Both the position numbers and the translations under genes were made by a program. The notes below the pieces were generated by a model. It saw only the letters and a program-made list of their open reading frames with translations, was not told the DNA's origin and made no database searches. Positions 1 through 12,249 of a DNA stretch of 64,000 bases are shown piece by piece. Every line of letters begins with the position of its first letter. The stretch's first letter is position 1. Origin of the DNA: Mariannaea sp. PMI_226 (Eukaryota; Ascomycota; Sordariomycetes; Hypocreales; Nectriaceae); NCBI GenBank assembly GCA_024336345.1, contig JANFOG010000016.1, positions 744,001-808,000 of the forward strand, read 5' to 3'.

Positions 1-1242
1 TCAGTACGGTCAGTATTCCTCGACACCCGCACGAAATGTGACAATATCACGGCCACGGTGCATGAAGCTGCAATTACTCTGTCGGGAGTTATTTAGTTGC
101 AGAAAAAGGGAAAATTGTGCCTACCTACACGCCTCCATTGTTTCGATGCCCAGTACGAATAGAGAATTGCTAGGCCGTCCAGATGGCTGCGTCACCCTTG
201 TTGTTTTCAGTCTCCAGATAATCCCAGATGTTATCATACCCTATCTCCTTACAGCGATTGATGTAGGTCTGAATCAGCATGTCGTTGCAGAGCATGCTAT
301 AAACTAAAGTCCCTTTTCTTGTCATTTCTTGTCAGAGTTACCGGCTCTATGGGGTGCTCAGCCAATCTATCTTCCTATCACCACGGAGGACATCAGTTCG
401 TCTCTCGTACACTCACTTATTCAACAGAGCACATTCAGTTGCTGGTTTGTGAAGGCCGTACCTCAATCCAAGTAGCTTATAGCTTCACTGAATCTACTGC
501 CTGTCCTCAGTATTTTAAAATGTTGTTTTGGAAGCCAAGTCCACTTCAACTTACTTCGACCATTCGGTAAAGGTTCTTTGCAAAAGATTCTGCGTTTAGT
601 CGGAGGCGAACGGCTCTTGGTGATATAAACGCGAGTGCGGTAATCATCATATTGTTTTTAGTGTTTTATCTAGTTACTACACCATCCTATGTGACCGATA
701 TTGTGGATTCGATCATTTGCCAGATGTTCCCAAGATGTGCCGAGATTAACCAAGTGAGGAGAAGGTTAGCAATCTGAAGAGGCCAAGCTCTTAACCTGGC
801 GGCTTGGGGGCTATCATACAGCCAAATGTATCCGTACCGTGCGGGCAGTTAATAGGCGAATCCACTGGTGGAAACTGGTCGGTAAGAAGTTTTATGTTGA
901 CCTTGATTTGGACTTTTGATTTACTTTGCTCATGCCGCAGTTGGTCCTTCGCCCCTGACCCCATTATCCACCATTTTCTCTCGGCGGTTATGCCCTCGTC
1001 GTAGCAGGCTTTGGTGCCGGTATGGTGGGCGACTAAAATTAAATTCTCACGAACGGCGAGGATGTGCTGTGGGGTATTGGATCCAGTTCCACCATAGCCA
1101 TCAGGCCTGTTGTGATCAAGCGCCACCGAAGTACATAGTAAGAACAACGATGGTCTTTGGTAGATGGTACTAATATCCAATGTCCTGGGCCTGTTGTTCT
1201 ACATAACGTTGCATCTGCTCTAGGGTGAGCTAAGTTTCAAAG
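1..1242. other. No supported gene (left edge)
   Basis: Only short overlapping reading frames are present on both strands, none with a recognisable domain, signal peptide or splice structure. From about 920 onward the plus strand may hold remains of the decayed transporter described next: short coherent hydrophobic stretches are separated by stops. Nothing here is firm enough to call. Confidence 0.5.
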
Positions 1243-1600
1243 ATGACCTACTCGACCCAACAACGACAGCGGACAGCACCTTGCAGGCCTTTGTCCAGCC
1301 ATGCTGACGGGCATGTCGAGCTTCTTGCTTACCATTGCGACATTGATGCAGGCTTCCATCACGAGCCCCACGACTCAAACGATCATTACGGCCGTGAGAG
1401 GTGTAGCCCAGAGCTCGCTGGCAATCCTGGTCCTGGGCGAAGTCTTAACAACAGAAGTGTGGGAAGCATGTTTCTTCCTATTCTGGGTGGGATTGCCTTG
1501 TGCGGATGGGTACAGGATCAGTATATCCAGAGCAAGAAGCCACCTACCAATTATCAGCCAATCTCTACCAATAGAGAAGATAGCCTTCCAGATAGGTAGC
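1243..1600 (+). pseudogene. Relic of a DMT-type (EamA/TPT-like) membrane transporter
   Basis: A hydrophobic stretch starting near 1301 reads through two likely membrane helices, with the motif TSPTTQTIITAVRG followed by LAILVLGEVLTTEVW. After about 1485 the coherent reading continues in another frame (GGIALCGWVQDQYIQSKKP). Joining two frames gives the usual end of a drug/metabolite-type transporter: the last two helices and a polar tail. The upstream part is broken by stops. No start codon or full-length frame exists, so this is a pseudogene. The family assignment rests on motif resemblance only. Any small-solute transporter of the ten-helix type is possible. Confidence 0.35.
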
Positions 1601-2428
1601 TAACCCTTCCTTTCTTTACTCTTTTTATCTTTCTTTGAACACAACGTGGTTACCTTTCTATTTGAGGAGTACCTAGCTCTCAATTACTCTAAAATTGTAC
1701 AAATTACATGAGATTATACCTGTATCACCCCAAAAAGCAAATGATCAACTTTGAAAATGGACTTTCCTTGGGTATGCTTTTATGATATGGTTGACGTGTG
1801 CTGTCCCTGTCCGCCCCAAAACGAATTGTGCAGTCCTGACCTTTTTTTTTGTGACCCGCCGTGGCCGGCCTGCTTGCCCCTACCGTGGTACCCCAGGCAA
1901 CCAGGTCAGGAATATGCCACTTGACGCACTCACTATGCCACCTGAATCCTGTCTAGGAAGATTGAGATGCTCAGAGGCAGGCAGATAACTCGCACCCGTT
2001 TTAAATCAAATTTACAAGCCTAATCCAATGATTCTTTTCAAGGAATCTTGGTTTCACATCAAGCTGAAGCTGAAACCATTCCAACATTCGCAAAATTGAT
2101 TTCTCGTTTACATAGAGCTTGTTTTCAAGAATCTTCGACACAAAGCGGCGAAATATATGCATCGTATTCATCCCATAGTACCAATCGACCACTCAAATTA
2201 TGGTCACATCGTGCAGAACCACTACCAAGGAAAGCACAATCAAGTGTAAGAATTCAGCACAGAGCGCGTTTGAGTCTAGTGTAGAATTTTTTGCTTTCTA
2301 TCGTTAATATGAACCACTTACTTGTTCTATGAGCTATCATACAAATCATTAATTTTTGACTTGCCGAGAAATATTGTGACAACCGACATTACGCCACGAA
2401 AGGTTCTGCGGCTCTGTATCTGTCGTTA
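1601..2428. other. Intergenic, nothing recognised
   Basis: AT-rich and GC-rich patches alternate and no coding frame has a motif. This stretch includes the 3' flank of the minus-strand glycosyltransferase-like gene. Confidence 0.5.
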
Positions 2429-3769
2429 CTACGACGTCTTACTCTTGGCGGCTTCTATCCACTTCCTCACATTGACTCTGTTTTCTTCTATTAGCTGCGT
2501 GCAAGCCGCTTTGGCAGCAGCTTTCTTCTTCAGATACTCATCGCGTTCGTTTATTACCCTCTCTACAACATTCAGCTCCCTTTCGTCGTCCTTGCCCACC
2601 CACGCCGCTTCACGTGGATAGTATGAGTAGGCTGCCAGCAGCTTCTCGTTGGCCACTAGAGGTGCTCCCGCGATCAGGGCTGCGGGAATAGACGACGAAG
2701 CCTTGCGGTCGTAATATGTGTCGGTGCTGAAGGCAGGCAGAACCGAGAAGGCGTGCGAGATAAGAGTGTAGAAGTCTGGGTAAGATAGGCTGCTATCAAA
2801 TATCACATTGGCTTCGACTTCTTCGGGCACCTTCGGCCGCTGTCCATGGCCAACGAGGTGCAGCTCCACTTTATTCTTACTCTCAGTGGTATCGGACACA
2901 CCTCTGGCTTCGGAGATGATCTCAACTAGGTCCTGGAAAATGCCCTCATAATCACGGCGCCCCGATTCATAGTTGCCCTGCATGGCCAGCATCAGGCCCC
3001 CGGCAGTCTCATTCTCCAACTCCGCCATATTCACAGGAAAGACGGGCGGGAGTATTCGCGCCAAGACGGGCTTCACGCCGTTGCCAGCGCCGTCTTTCGA
3101 ATTCCACTTAGGTATCGTCTTCGTAACCAGAAAGTCGGCAGTGTGCTGGCTCAGGGTGATAAAATCGACGCGGTCCTGGGCCACCCACTTTCGAACCATG
3201 TCCACATGCTTGCCTTCCGCCCAGAGGTCGGCATGATGAACCACGCAAAAGAGATGAGTCGTCGTCTTGGATAATAGATATTCTAGTGGCCCCTGCATAT
3301 GTCGGCTTGGTAGATCGAGCTCGCAGGTCGTAGACACGAGGACGTGAGGCTCCTGGTTGTGAACGGTCTCGTTCAAACTGGGGGGCGAGCTGATAGAAAC
3401 GATGGGCGACGGAAGACTAAAGTTGGAGATGATGGTATCCATGCCGTAGCGCTGCTTCGCGAAGTAGAGCTGAAGTTCGGCATCTGGATAACCACCAAAG
3501 GCGTGGACAAGTGCGGCAGTGACCTCATCGTGGACGCCAGCCGTCTCGACGATGGCTATGCGGACAGGGCGATTTGGCTTAATCCATGACGAGAGAATGC
3601 CATTGTCGTCTGTGGAGGAAATGTGATTGCGCCAGCTGCTGGCAGGATTCCATGTATCTAGTCGACGACTGAGACAGAAGAAGGCGATGCTGAGAAGTAA
3701 AAGCAAGGGCAAAAAGGTTGTGATGCGGCGGTGTTTGAGTAGCACCGCCATACCTGGTCGCTGGTCCAT
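2429..3769 (-). CDS. Putative type II membrane glycosyltransferase-like protein
   Basis: This is an uninterrupted frame of 446 residues. A short basic N-terminus is followed by a single hydrophobic anchor (about residues 19-38, FLPLLLLLSIAFFCLSRRL) and then a soluble part, which is the topology of a Golgi or ER type II enzyme. The lumenal part alternates strand-like segments and helices as in GT-B enzymes (VRIAIVETAGVHDEV; TTHLFCVVHHADLWAEGK; VELHLVGHGQRP; AALIAGAPLVANEKLL). The last motif resembles the nucleotide-sugar side of group-1 transferases. The C-terminus is a charged helix. No DxD motif was seen, as expected if the fold is GT-B. A second ATG six codons downstream (MAVLLKHRR) could also start translation. 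The overall form suggests a fungal cell-wall or protein glycosylation enzyme, but the acceptor and sugar cannot be read from the sequence. The gene stands alone; no operon-like context applies. Confidence 0.7.
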   Translation of the reverse strand: MDQRPGMAVLLKHRRITTFLPLLLLLSIAFFCLSRRLDTWNPASSWRNHISSTDDNGILSSWIKPNRPVRIAIVETAGVHDEVTAALVHAFGGYPDAELQLYFAKQRYGMDTIISNFSLPSPIVSISSPPSLNETVHNQEPHVLVSTTCELDLPSRHMQGPLEYLLSKTTTHLFCVVHHADLWAEGKHVDMVRKWVAQDRVDFITLSQHTADFLVTKTIPKWNSKDGAGNGVKPVLARILPPVFPVNMAELENETAGGLMLAMQGNYESGRRDYEGIFQDLVEIISEARGVSDTTESKNKVELHLVGHGQRPKVPEEVEANVIFDSSLSYPDFYTLISHAFSVLPAFSTDTYYDRKASSSIPAALIAGAPLVANEKLLAAYSYYPREAAWVGKDDERELNVVERVINERDEYLKKKAAAKAACTQLIEENRVNVRKWIEAAKSKTS

Positions 3770-6700
3770 GGGAAGAAGATGCGTAAATGAAATTAAAAGA
3801 GATTCTAAGATTGAAAAAGGTCGTCGCGCGTAATAGAGTCTATCAGGTCTCGGTCATAAATAGGAAAGAAATCGCAAAACCGTTCGAGCGCAACAACCGC
3901 CCGCATGTCTACTAGGCTCTACGTGACGGTATATTGCGCACACTAGTTCAAACTTGGGACTTTATGTCAGCGAGCAAATCTTTCTACTGTCAACGCTATC
4001 TTCAGCATCTCGTGCATGCGGTTTGGGGGAAGAAAAGGGGAGGAGGGGGTGGGTGGGTAGGCCATTCGACTATGGCCTCATTTCGAAACCTCAGTCCAGA
4101 TTCCGATTCAAGCATTTTTAGCGAGTTCTCCCCAACACACTAACAGCGGACTCAAGGTCTTTTCGAGACCGACCTGAATGTGAACTTCTAGATTATAAAG
4201 GCCGATAATGTGGGCCGGGTCTTTGGTCCTATCGTGTAAATTCATACTAATCATTGATGACGGTTCTTTTGTCCGTTGTGGGCTACCTTGTCAGAGATTT
4301 TGGCCAGTAACGCACTTGATCCTAGCCCTGGCCCTCCTGGCCCCCCTGACACTTCTTTCTATTACCGTATTACCAGGCACTTTCGACTAACTCATAGATG
4401 CACGCTAAACCAAGTCAGCGAGGTCACCATGACCCATTTGATAGAGATCGCTCATTCTATTAACAAATAGGACTACCGAGACGTCGAAGACTGACCGTGA
4501 AATTTGCTATTCTTCATATATAGATTGCGAAGGAGGTAAATTTCTCTCAGGCTTTAATTACTATACCCTCTACTGTAAATCCGACTTGACTATCATCCCC
4601 TTTAATACTCCATATTCCATATTCTATCATTGGGTTAATAAACGACTAGCGCAATCTGGACCCAGATAGTATGTCTAACAAGCATTTTGTCAGCCCTAAG
4701 AAAAAGCGTTATGTCTCTCTCGGATGTCCTGGCCGAGAGGATTGAAATAATAGTGGGTCACAATAATCTTTGAGACGCCCGATTGGAGCCGTCTTGGTAA
4801 TTGAAGAATATTTTTCGCAGATAAGGGCTGTGCTGTCCTTGTTGCTCTATCCCTTTCGCGACGACCCTGAGGCAAGTGGAGCGTATCGGGCTCCATATCA
4901 CCCATCTGTCCATGAGTGACATTATTCCGTTTTGGTGTGCTAAGGCAACACGGCCGTACCGGCCGGTCTCCACAGGACCGCTGTCAGCCAGGAGTGACAT
5001 CCTAGGTACGTACACGTCGGGCCGCGTCCCAAATTACAGTGTATTTACTAGCAAAGTCGCAGCAAGCATCAATAGCAGCAAAAGTTGTAACTACTGGCAT
5101 AATGAGCCAAGCTGTAAATGCATTTAATGAAGATATTTTTTACTTATATAGCTATAAAGGCTTAAGGTTTGATAATATTTATTAAAAATGCAAAATCTTT
5201 TGTCATATAAATGGGAATGCCCTCATATAACCATAGCGGCAGCCACCTCAAAAAATGCATTGGGGTTGTGATTAATGTGATGTAGCATTATGTACTACGT
5301 ACGAAGGGCGATTGCTGGTACTTCTATCATAGGCTAATTGAGCAGAGAAATTAAGTACAGTTTATCTTGTGGCATCTCATTGGTTAATATCCCTGTTTTG
5401 GTATAAAAATTTCATCTTAGTATACCAAAAGGGATAATTGTTTCCAACAAAGAGCAGAAGTTGATTGCGAACTGTTCTGAGAGTCATGCAATGGTGATGA
5501 TCCCGCGATAAGTAGTCAAGGGTAAAGGAGAGAAACAGAAGAACACCTTTAAAGAAGTTCCGATCTTCTGTTTATAGAAGCCTTTCGAAATGAAGACATT
5601 AACTAAGGGTACTGGGGCCTTCGGCACAGTACCCGTGTTAGCTCTCAAATATAATACCAAAGGTATTAGCACCAGCACCCTTGATGACCGAAAAGCTAAG
5701 GGTATTTGGCCGAAAATTAGGTGAAAGTCACGGGATAGAAGCCAATCAGAAGACCGGAACGCACGTGCGATTGCACATAATCTGCCCCAGGGTGTCCGGC
5801 AGATCGACCCTTTCGTTCACTTCGTTCGGAGAGGCACAGTGAAGATATAAGTACCTCATGTTATGTAGTATCTGATTTGTTAGTATCCTTGTTCGCTACT
5901 CTCCACTTGCCTTAGGGCCGCGAAAGGAATACATTATCGTATACTATGGTAAGTCATACAATAGTGACCAAACTTCTTTATCGGCAGTACAGTCAGCGGC
6001 ATACAGGCAGCGGCTCCAGTCAGCAGTCAGCGGCCATCAGTCTGCGATCACGCCGCACATCCGGCCTATCCTCAAAAGTTTTTAAATAGCTCTTGCTTAA
6101 AACGCCACCTCGGGGAGCTTCAGCATCCGGTTCCATAGGTAGATGTCGATTCTATTTTCTAATATTGCCGTCTAGAATATAATAGAAATTGGTTTTTTTT
6201 TTCTTTTAGTATTCTTCTTATTCATCAGATCCTTATATATAAGTCGCCATAATACTGTGCTGGGGTTGTGGCTTTTATTGCTAATAGAAACTTCGTCTAC
6301 CCAAAACCATCATTAGGCAAATAAACCCTCTGTTTTGAAATCAGCATACCTCCATTAATCCTTCGATTTTAGATAACCAAGCACTACACCAATGAAGACA
6401 AGTCTTCGGAACTTGGGCATCAAGTTTTGGTCTCCCAAGAGCTTTCCATTTGCGCTTCCACTGACGTTGTAAGATCCGACGTAATGTTCTCTCAGAGACG
6501 CGACCGTGTGTCTTTCAATTAGCGGTTTATGTATGATTTCGCGGGCTTTCTTAGTCAATCGTATGATGTGCCGAATCTCTGCCTTTGTAAGTTTTGCTAG
6601 TATGGGGACTGCGAAAGCACAGCTCTTTGCTGAGGTTTAGGTTAACAAGCTCGGCATTGCCGAATGTCTTTAACCTTGCCCCCATGAGAGGCAAGTATGT

Positions 6701-9700
6701 AGTCCATTGGGAAATGGTGTTTTTAATACATTGCCAAACTCAAACGCTACCCTCGTCACCCATGCATCACGGAATATACTCTTCGGTAACATGTCTATTA
6801 GTACGCCTGAAAGTTAGCAGGGAGGTCTTTTTGAAAGGGAATGCACAAGTGTTGCATCCGTTAACCTATTCTATTGTGAGGAAGTTCGTATAAATAAAAC
6901 TATATACCAGTCTTTCATTTCCAACCACTTCAGCAAATATCAACCTGCCCAGTTCGTTTTGTGGAAGAGACCAATCTCCTTTCTCCCACTGTAAAGGATA
7001 AAGGATACGAGATTATTTTAGGCCTCAGAGTACCATCCTCATTACTCTTCAAAGACATAACAAATCAACTTGGTGAGTAGGCGATGAAAGGTAATTAGAA
7101 GGTGACAGAGCAGAGGAACGTGGATATCGCCAAGAGAGGACGCATTTACAGTACTGGATAAATCTTGAGATAGTAAAGGTGGCTGTTCTTCCCCTTGAAC
7201 CTTTTTGATAATAGGATTCAAGCTTTTAGTATTCTATCAGAGTGGTTCATCAAACAAGTTGACAAAGTTACTTGGATCATTACTAATGGCTTTATCCAAG
7301 AATCGAGTGACCAACCTTATCGAAGACACAACAAGTGTCAAAACACAATTTATACTAATATCATGCAAAGTTTCGCTCCTGTACACATCACTACGCTTCT
7401 AGAAGCATACAGCTTTCTTCAAGCCCAGAAAGTTGATGCTATGCAATTTGTATTTCGAATTATTATGGTAATTTTCATGCATTGTGTAAGGAGAGATGGC
7501 GATCAATGACATCATAGCCAGAGACCAAAATGCAACTGGAATCAATCCCACTATAATAAGTATACAAGTGAAACAAGGTAACTGATGCGCGTCGCCAGGT
7601 ATCAACTTATGTTCATCAGGCAGTGAGTGGTTGACGACACTGAAGTAAAGTACGTTATATAGATGGGGTAGGGATTAGCTAGATAGGTGAATTTTGACAA
7701 TTGGGAGTAATCCCCCGTCACAGATATCACCAGTTCATCCCACCCGTAGGTGATGCTGGTGTCCACCCCTTCCATTTGGCGTGAAATAGCCCCACGAAGG
7801 TCCCTCCATAGCTCTCTGGTGTTTCCAGTTTTGGCCTACCATCAGTGCCTGTTGATGATGAAAGGATTCGGCTGACATTGTCACCTCTCCCTGACGATAG
7901 AGTTCTGTGGTTCCGGCATCGCCCGTTGACGATAGTGACGCCTGCAGGATCGTTGAAGGCGGGAAATGGGGAGCCCGTCCAGGGATCAACTAGTCGCGAG
8001 TGGTTCGCAGCCAGAAAACCTGGGTAACAAGCAACCCAGGGCACTCGTCTAAGTAACGTAAGCTGAATTGCGTAAGCCATTATAATCGTCGCCTCTGTGA
8101 AACATTATATAACATCGCGAGCGGCATATTAGCTGATTCTCATGCCCCGTTGAAAAGATATTGATACATAGACGGAAAAGGAAGCCGAGGAATTAAAGTT
8201 TAACTTTCATCTTGAATGGGCAAACTACAGGTCATGAGAGACGCCCTCCAACTAATTGCAACCAGTCGCTCACAGAGCTTACTGGAGTGTGCTAGTCTTT
8301 TAGTAAGCGCCCGATATCCAACACCTGTACGTTGAGCCAAATATGTATGTTCACAAGTTCTACAGCGAAAGCCAATGCACCGATTGCCAGCTTACACCTG
8401 TGTTATTCATCATGCAACTTGAAAATATTCTGCTGAGCATTTTCCCTACTGCATACACATGAAAGCGGGGATCATGTCAGTGAAGTTCAAAATATTGATG
8501 GTGATGGCGGATTGCATGACACTCCTACGATAAACGTTTACAAAAAATGCTCCTGTATCCTGTCTAAAAAGTCTGCTAATCTATTTCCAGACTATTTAAG
8601 CTGGGTCAGGATGTAGATACTCTCAGGGGGTTGTGGTGGATCGATTTGGACAATTTCCAACGGAAAAGCTTGTAGCCAAATGTCGACTCAATTGGCAAAT
8701 GTGGAAGCACCAGCACCATAAAAAGCAAACGGGAGCTTGTCTGGGGCATATAATTTCTGCTTTTGTCTGTCACTACATAGCTTTTGGCGATTGACAGAAT
8801 AGTGTAGGCCTTCAATCACATTTGTTATAGATTGAGGAGCCCTCAGCCTCTTGTATTAGGTATGGCTCATAGTTCAATAAGATAGACCATTCTTGTCACT
8901 GCATTCATCTCTTGCCCTTGTATCTTCACGAAGCTACTTCTTCTTTGCCGGCATCCGCACGTTGAGTGATTGTCCAAGATCCTCGTTTCGTTTTTATACC
9001 GACAGCAAGGGGAACTGCCTAGGCAAAGCAAGTTTGAGGAAGAGCATAATTAATTCTCGATGTTCTCACATCAGCTCCCAAATCTTTGCTCTACGCGCCG
9101 AGTGATCCAAAAGTCTTCCTATGCGCCTAGGGTTTCTCGTCAACGCCAAGACTCTTCTAATATATTCTTTATTGCTATCATGTCTTGTGACTCAAATGAA
9201 CTTTGAGTGTTTAGCTCAAGCACTAGTCAGGGTCAAGGAGGTCCGTCGATAGGTTTGGAGCTGTTCAGACAAGACTGTGGTTCCCAACGCCAGTCCTGGC
9301 GAGTGGCCAGCCTTCAATTACAAGTATGCCTATTCTCCAATCTGCCCTTTTCAAAAGCGCATATGCTGACTTATTTTCTAGGAAAATTTACTCCAGCCGA
9401 TACAACCCGATACATCCCCAATCAGGCTCTGCTTTCAAGTTCTATATTTGGTAATCTGTACATACTACGAAATTCTGAACTCACGAGATTCTGCCTAGTA
9501 TCTAGCGGAATAGCCTTTGATGTTGCCAGAGTTGAATTCGGCGCTTTGACTGAGGAGCTAGGAACGCGTTAAGGTAGGCCAACTTATTCGATGACTGCAT
9601 GGATGATTGGTGGTGCTCCCACTGTCACGTTTCTTCCACGGAAGACAATTGCAACGACGAATCATCTGGATTCTGCCCCCAACTAATGTCCAGCTGGGGA

Positions 9701-11980
9701 TCACTATGGCTGCCCAGAATTTCCATTTGGGTATTGGGCGGCCGGGAACCCGCCATGAGACGGAGACTGGGTTGAGACAAGATTCGTTTCCACACTGCCC
9801 AGGTTGTGGCAACAAGACTCCCTGTCTAGATTTCCGTACTGCAATTGATCTGGTTGGCTCATGGCGAACGATGTGTCGTCGGGTTGTCGGGCTATCCCAG
9901 GCCCCAAGCCACAGCTAAGCTACATCTGCAGTAGCCTACTAGTGTGCAGCTCCTGAAAATTACAGGCTGGAATTTGTGTTAGGGCGCCATACAAAGTACA
10001 GACGACTACGTCAGAATGCCCCAATACCTCACCAAAAGATAAACACAGCCTCCGCCACAATGCAGGCATATCAACTAATAAAAAAGAAAAGAAAATGACC
10101 AGCGAGTGCTTTCAACAGAAGTGTGCAAGAGCGGCTGCTTAGCGTTACCACCTTAGTAGCAAACCTTTTCGGTCACGCGTCGTTTCCCGCAACTGAGACG
10201 CGACTCTCAGCACCTGGGAATGGGCAGATCATCACAACAGAAAACGGCTTCTAATATAACTGGACGCCTAAGGCGAATTGGATGGGAAGAATAAATATGC
10301 TGACAAGGTGTGTCGGATATATGGAACGAGATGAAAGTCAATTCGGTAAGGGACGGTTGGTGATGGCAGATGGCGATGGACTTGGAAACGAAGATTTTCG
10401 GCTAAGAGGGACAAATATCGCCACCTCTCTGACTATCAAGCAAGCGATCGAGACGTGGTAGAAGTTGAGCTAAATCTTGCTACGTGAAGATGCACGATGA
10501 TGCCGAATGATCACAAATGTAGGAATGTGTGGCCACTGGGATGACTACAATCCCCCTCGCCTTGACATCATGCTTCCTAATAGACCTATCGTGTCCCCCT
10601 TCCATTCTCATTTGCCTCCCAAAATGAGAAAACAAACAGGGTGAGGTAACCCACAGACGGGCTGGAGTGCCGCGAGTCTATGACTGCATAAATGGGTAGC
10701 ATTCAGCAACTGAGAAGGCCCGGAGCTCCTTGGATGTGGCCCCACATCAGTTCTCAAGCGCATTCAAGCTCATCCACAACGAAGATGTGTTAAGCCAGGA
10801 TTCGTCCGCTATCTACAGAAATATTGCAGTATGCAGTCCTCAAGTATTATGATAAAGATGTGAAAAGATCAAGTAGTCATTTGATAGTCGTCGATGGAAA
10901 GCGCATTTTATATTTCGCGCTGGTTCGTCAGATCAAGCCAGCTGCAACCAAGCTGCACATCCTAGTCAATTCGCAGGACCCGTCATATAGTTAATGGGGA
11001 GATTTTTCTCGCATTTCCACCCCCCAATTACTTTCAAGTTACTCGACAAAGGCAGTCATCAACACCATATCATCCTTCTTCTGGCACAGATACTTTTGGG
11101 TGTAAGAATACATGGGGTTTCATCGAGGTAGGCCTGAATCTTCCAAACAGCGTACGGTACTATGCAAATGAAATGAGGTTTCCCTTGGGTTGGGCAGACT
11201 ATTTAACATCGCAAACTTGGTGAAATATATGAATAATTCCCAAGAGTGAGTTATCCTGCTTGTGAAAGTTACCCGTTTACCAACGCGTTTCAAATTGGAA
11301 ATTTCTTAATATCCTTCAACCTTCAACAATAAGTGTTCGGATTTATCTGGATGCCTTACTACAGACGAATAGCCAGCGCCCAGCGGAGAATAGGACGTCA
11401 GTGCATTCACAATTACAACACAATTTCTCTCATTATTATTCTTATATCCCTGCCGCTTCCAAAGTCATCTTCACAGTTGTTACAAAACTCATACCAAGCC
11501 AGAGGGGCGGGTGCTGTTTTATGAAATATCTCCAAGTCCATCCTCCAGATATATTGAACAGCCTACCGTTCATATTGCCGGCGTATCTCCTTCTGGTTCT
11601 GGAACCTCAATTCCAGCTAGGTCACCAAGAATTCCTTGCGATGTGAATTTTTCAGATTTGGTCAGTCCCTTTTCCATCTACCGCTCAATTCGGTTCCTGC
11701 GGAGGAGTGACACTACTTTGCCCTTGAGCCACGGAGAATTGACAGTGCCTCTCTGGTTGCATTGCACTAGTCTCTTCCAGGCCAGCACTTCCAGTATACA
11801 AACGCCGAGGCTGGAGATGCCATGGCTCATATTATTATCCCGCTGTGCCGGCTCAGGTAGTCGCGTTGCCATTTAGAGGCCCAAACACCGCGCCCCACCG
11901 TAACCGTTCACCAACGCTTTTTTCAGACGAGGAGGGTGTGAAGTGGGGGTGAGGAGGGAAACACGTACAGGCGAGGACAG
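3770..11980. other. Gene-poor stretch of about 8.2 kb
   Basis: The longest frames are 60-121 codons and overlap each other on both strands, as expected of non-coding sequence. None shows a signal peptide, catalytic motif or exon chain. A minus-strand frame at 7727-8080 and a plus-strand frame at 9607-9918 read somewhat coherently but match nothing recognised. CAG-rich short repeats occur near 5990-6050. The proximal part (3770-4100) should contain the promoter of the glycosyltransferase-like gene. Base composition is not as AT-rich as the RIP-degraded DNA at the right end. Confidence 0.5.
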
Positions 11981-12018
11981 GAAGCCCCCCATTCTTCCCG
12001 GGAAGAATGGGGGGCTTC
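11981..12018. repeat. Perfect 38-bp palindrome centred on CCCGGG
   Basis: Each 19-base arm is GAAGCCCCCCATTCTTCCC or its exact complement, with no spacer. The next base pair outward is a mismatch. The C6/G6 blocks make it a very stable potential cruciform or RNA hairpin. It lies in non-coding DNA about 230 bp beyond the stop of the cysteine-rich membrane protein gene, which is transcribed leftward and ends at 12250. Confidence 0.9.
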
Positions 12019-12249
12019 TGGGAATCACAATCAATAAAACCCGGGAGCTGAAACTAGCCGTGTGCACTTGGCCCCGTGAGGCTAGTCCTCCTAGGCGCCA
12101 TGATTCCCACTCATTACTCCATAAGGGTAGGGACGGGAAGGGGGATATATATTTCTGAATATAACAGTTGCCATTATGTGAAATAGGTAGAGGATATAAT
12201 GGAGGATTTAATAGGGGATACCAGGTTGGATGAGTAAATGAGTCTCTCT

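Noticed and set aside
791..1180. Minus-strand 129-codon frame
   Set aside because: It has no motif, no signal and overlaps plus-strand relic-like sequence. It is probably chance.
5990..6055. CAG-rich direct repeats (CAGTCAGCGG units)
   Set aside because: They are short and imperfect and do not support a CRISPR-like or satellite array.
7727..8080. Minus-strand 117-codon frame and its plus-strand partner
   Set aside because: Some segments read coherently, but no family, signal or splice structure could be recognised.
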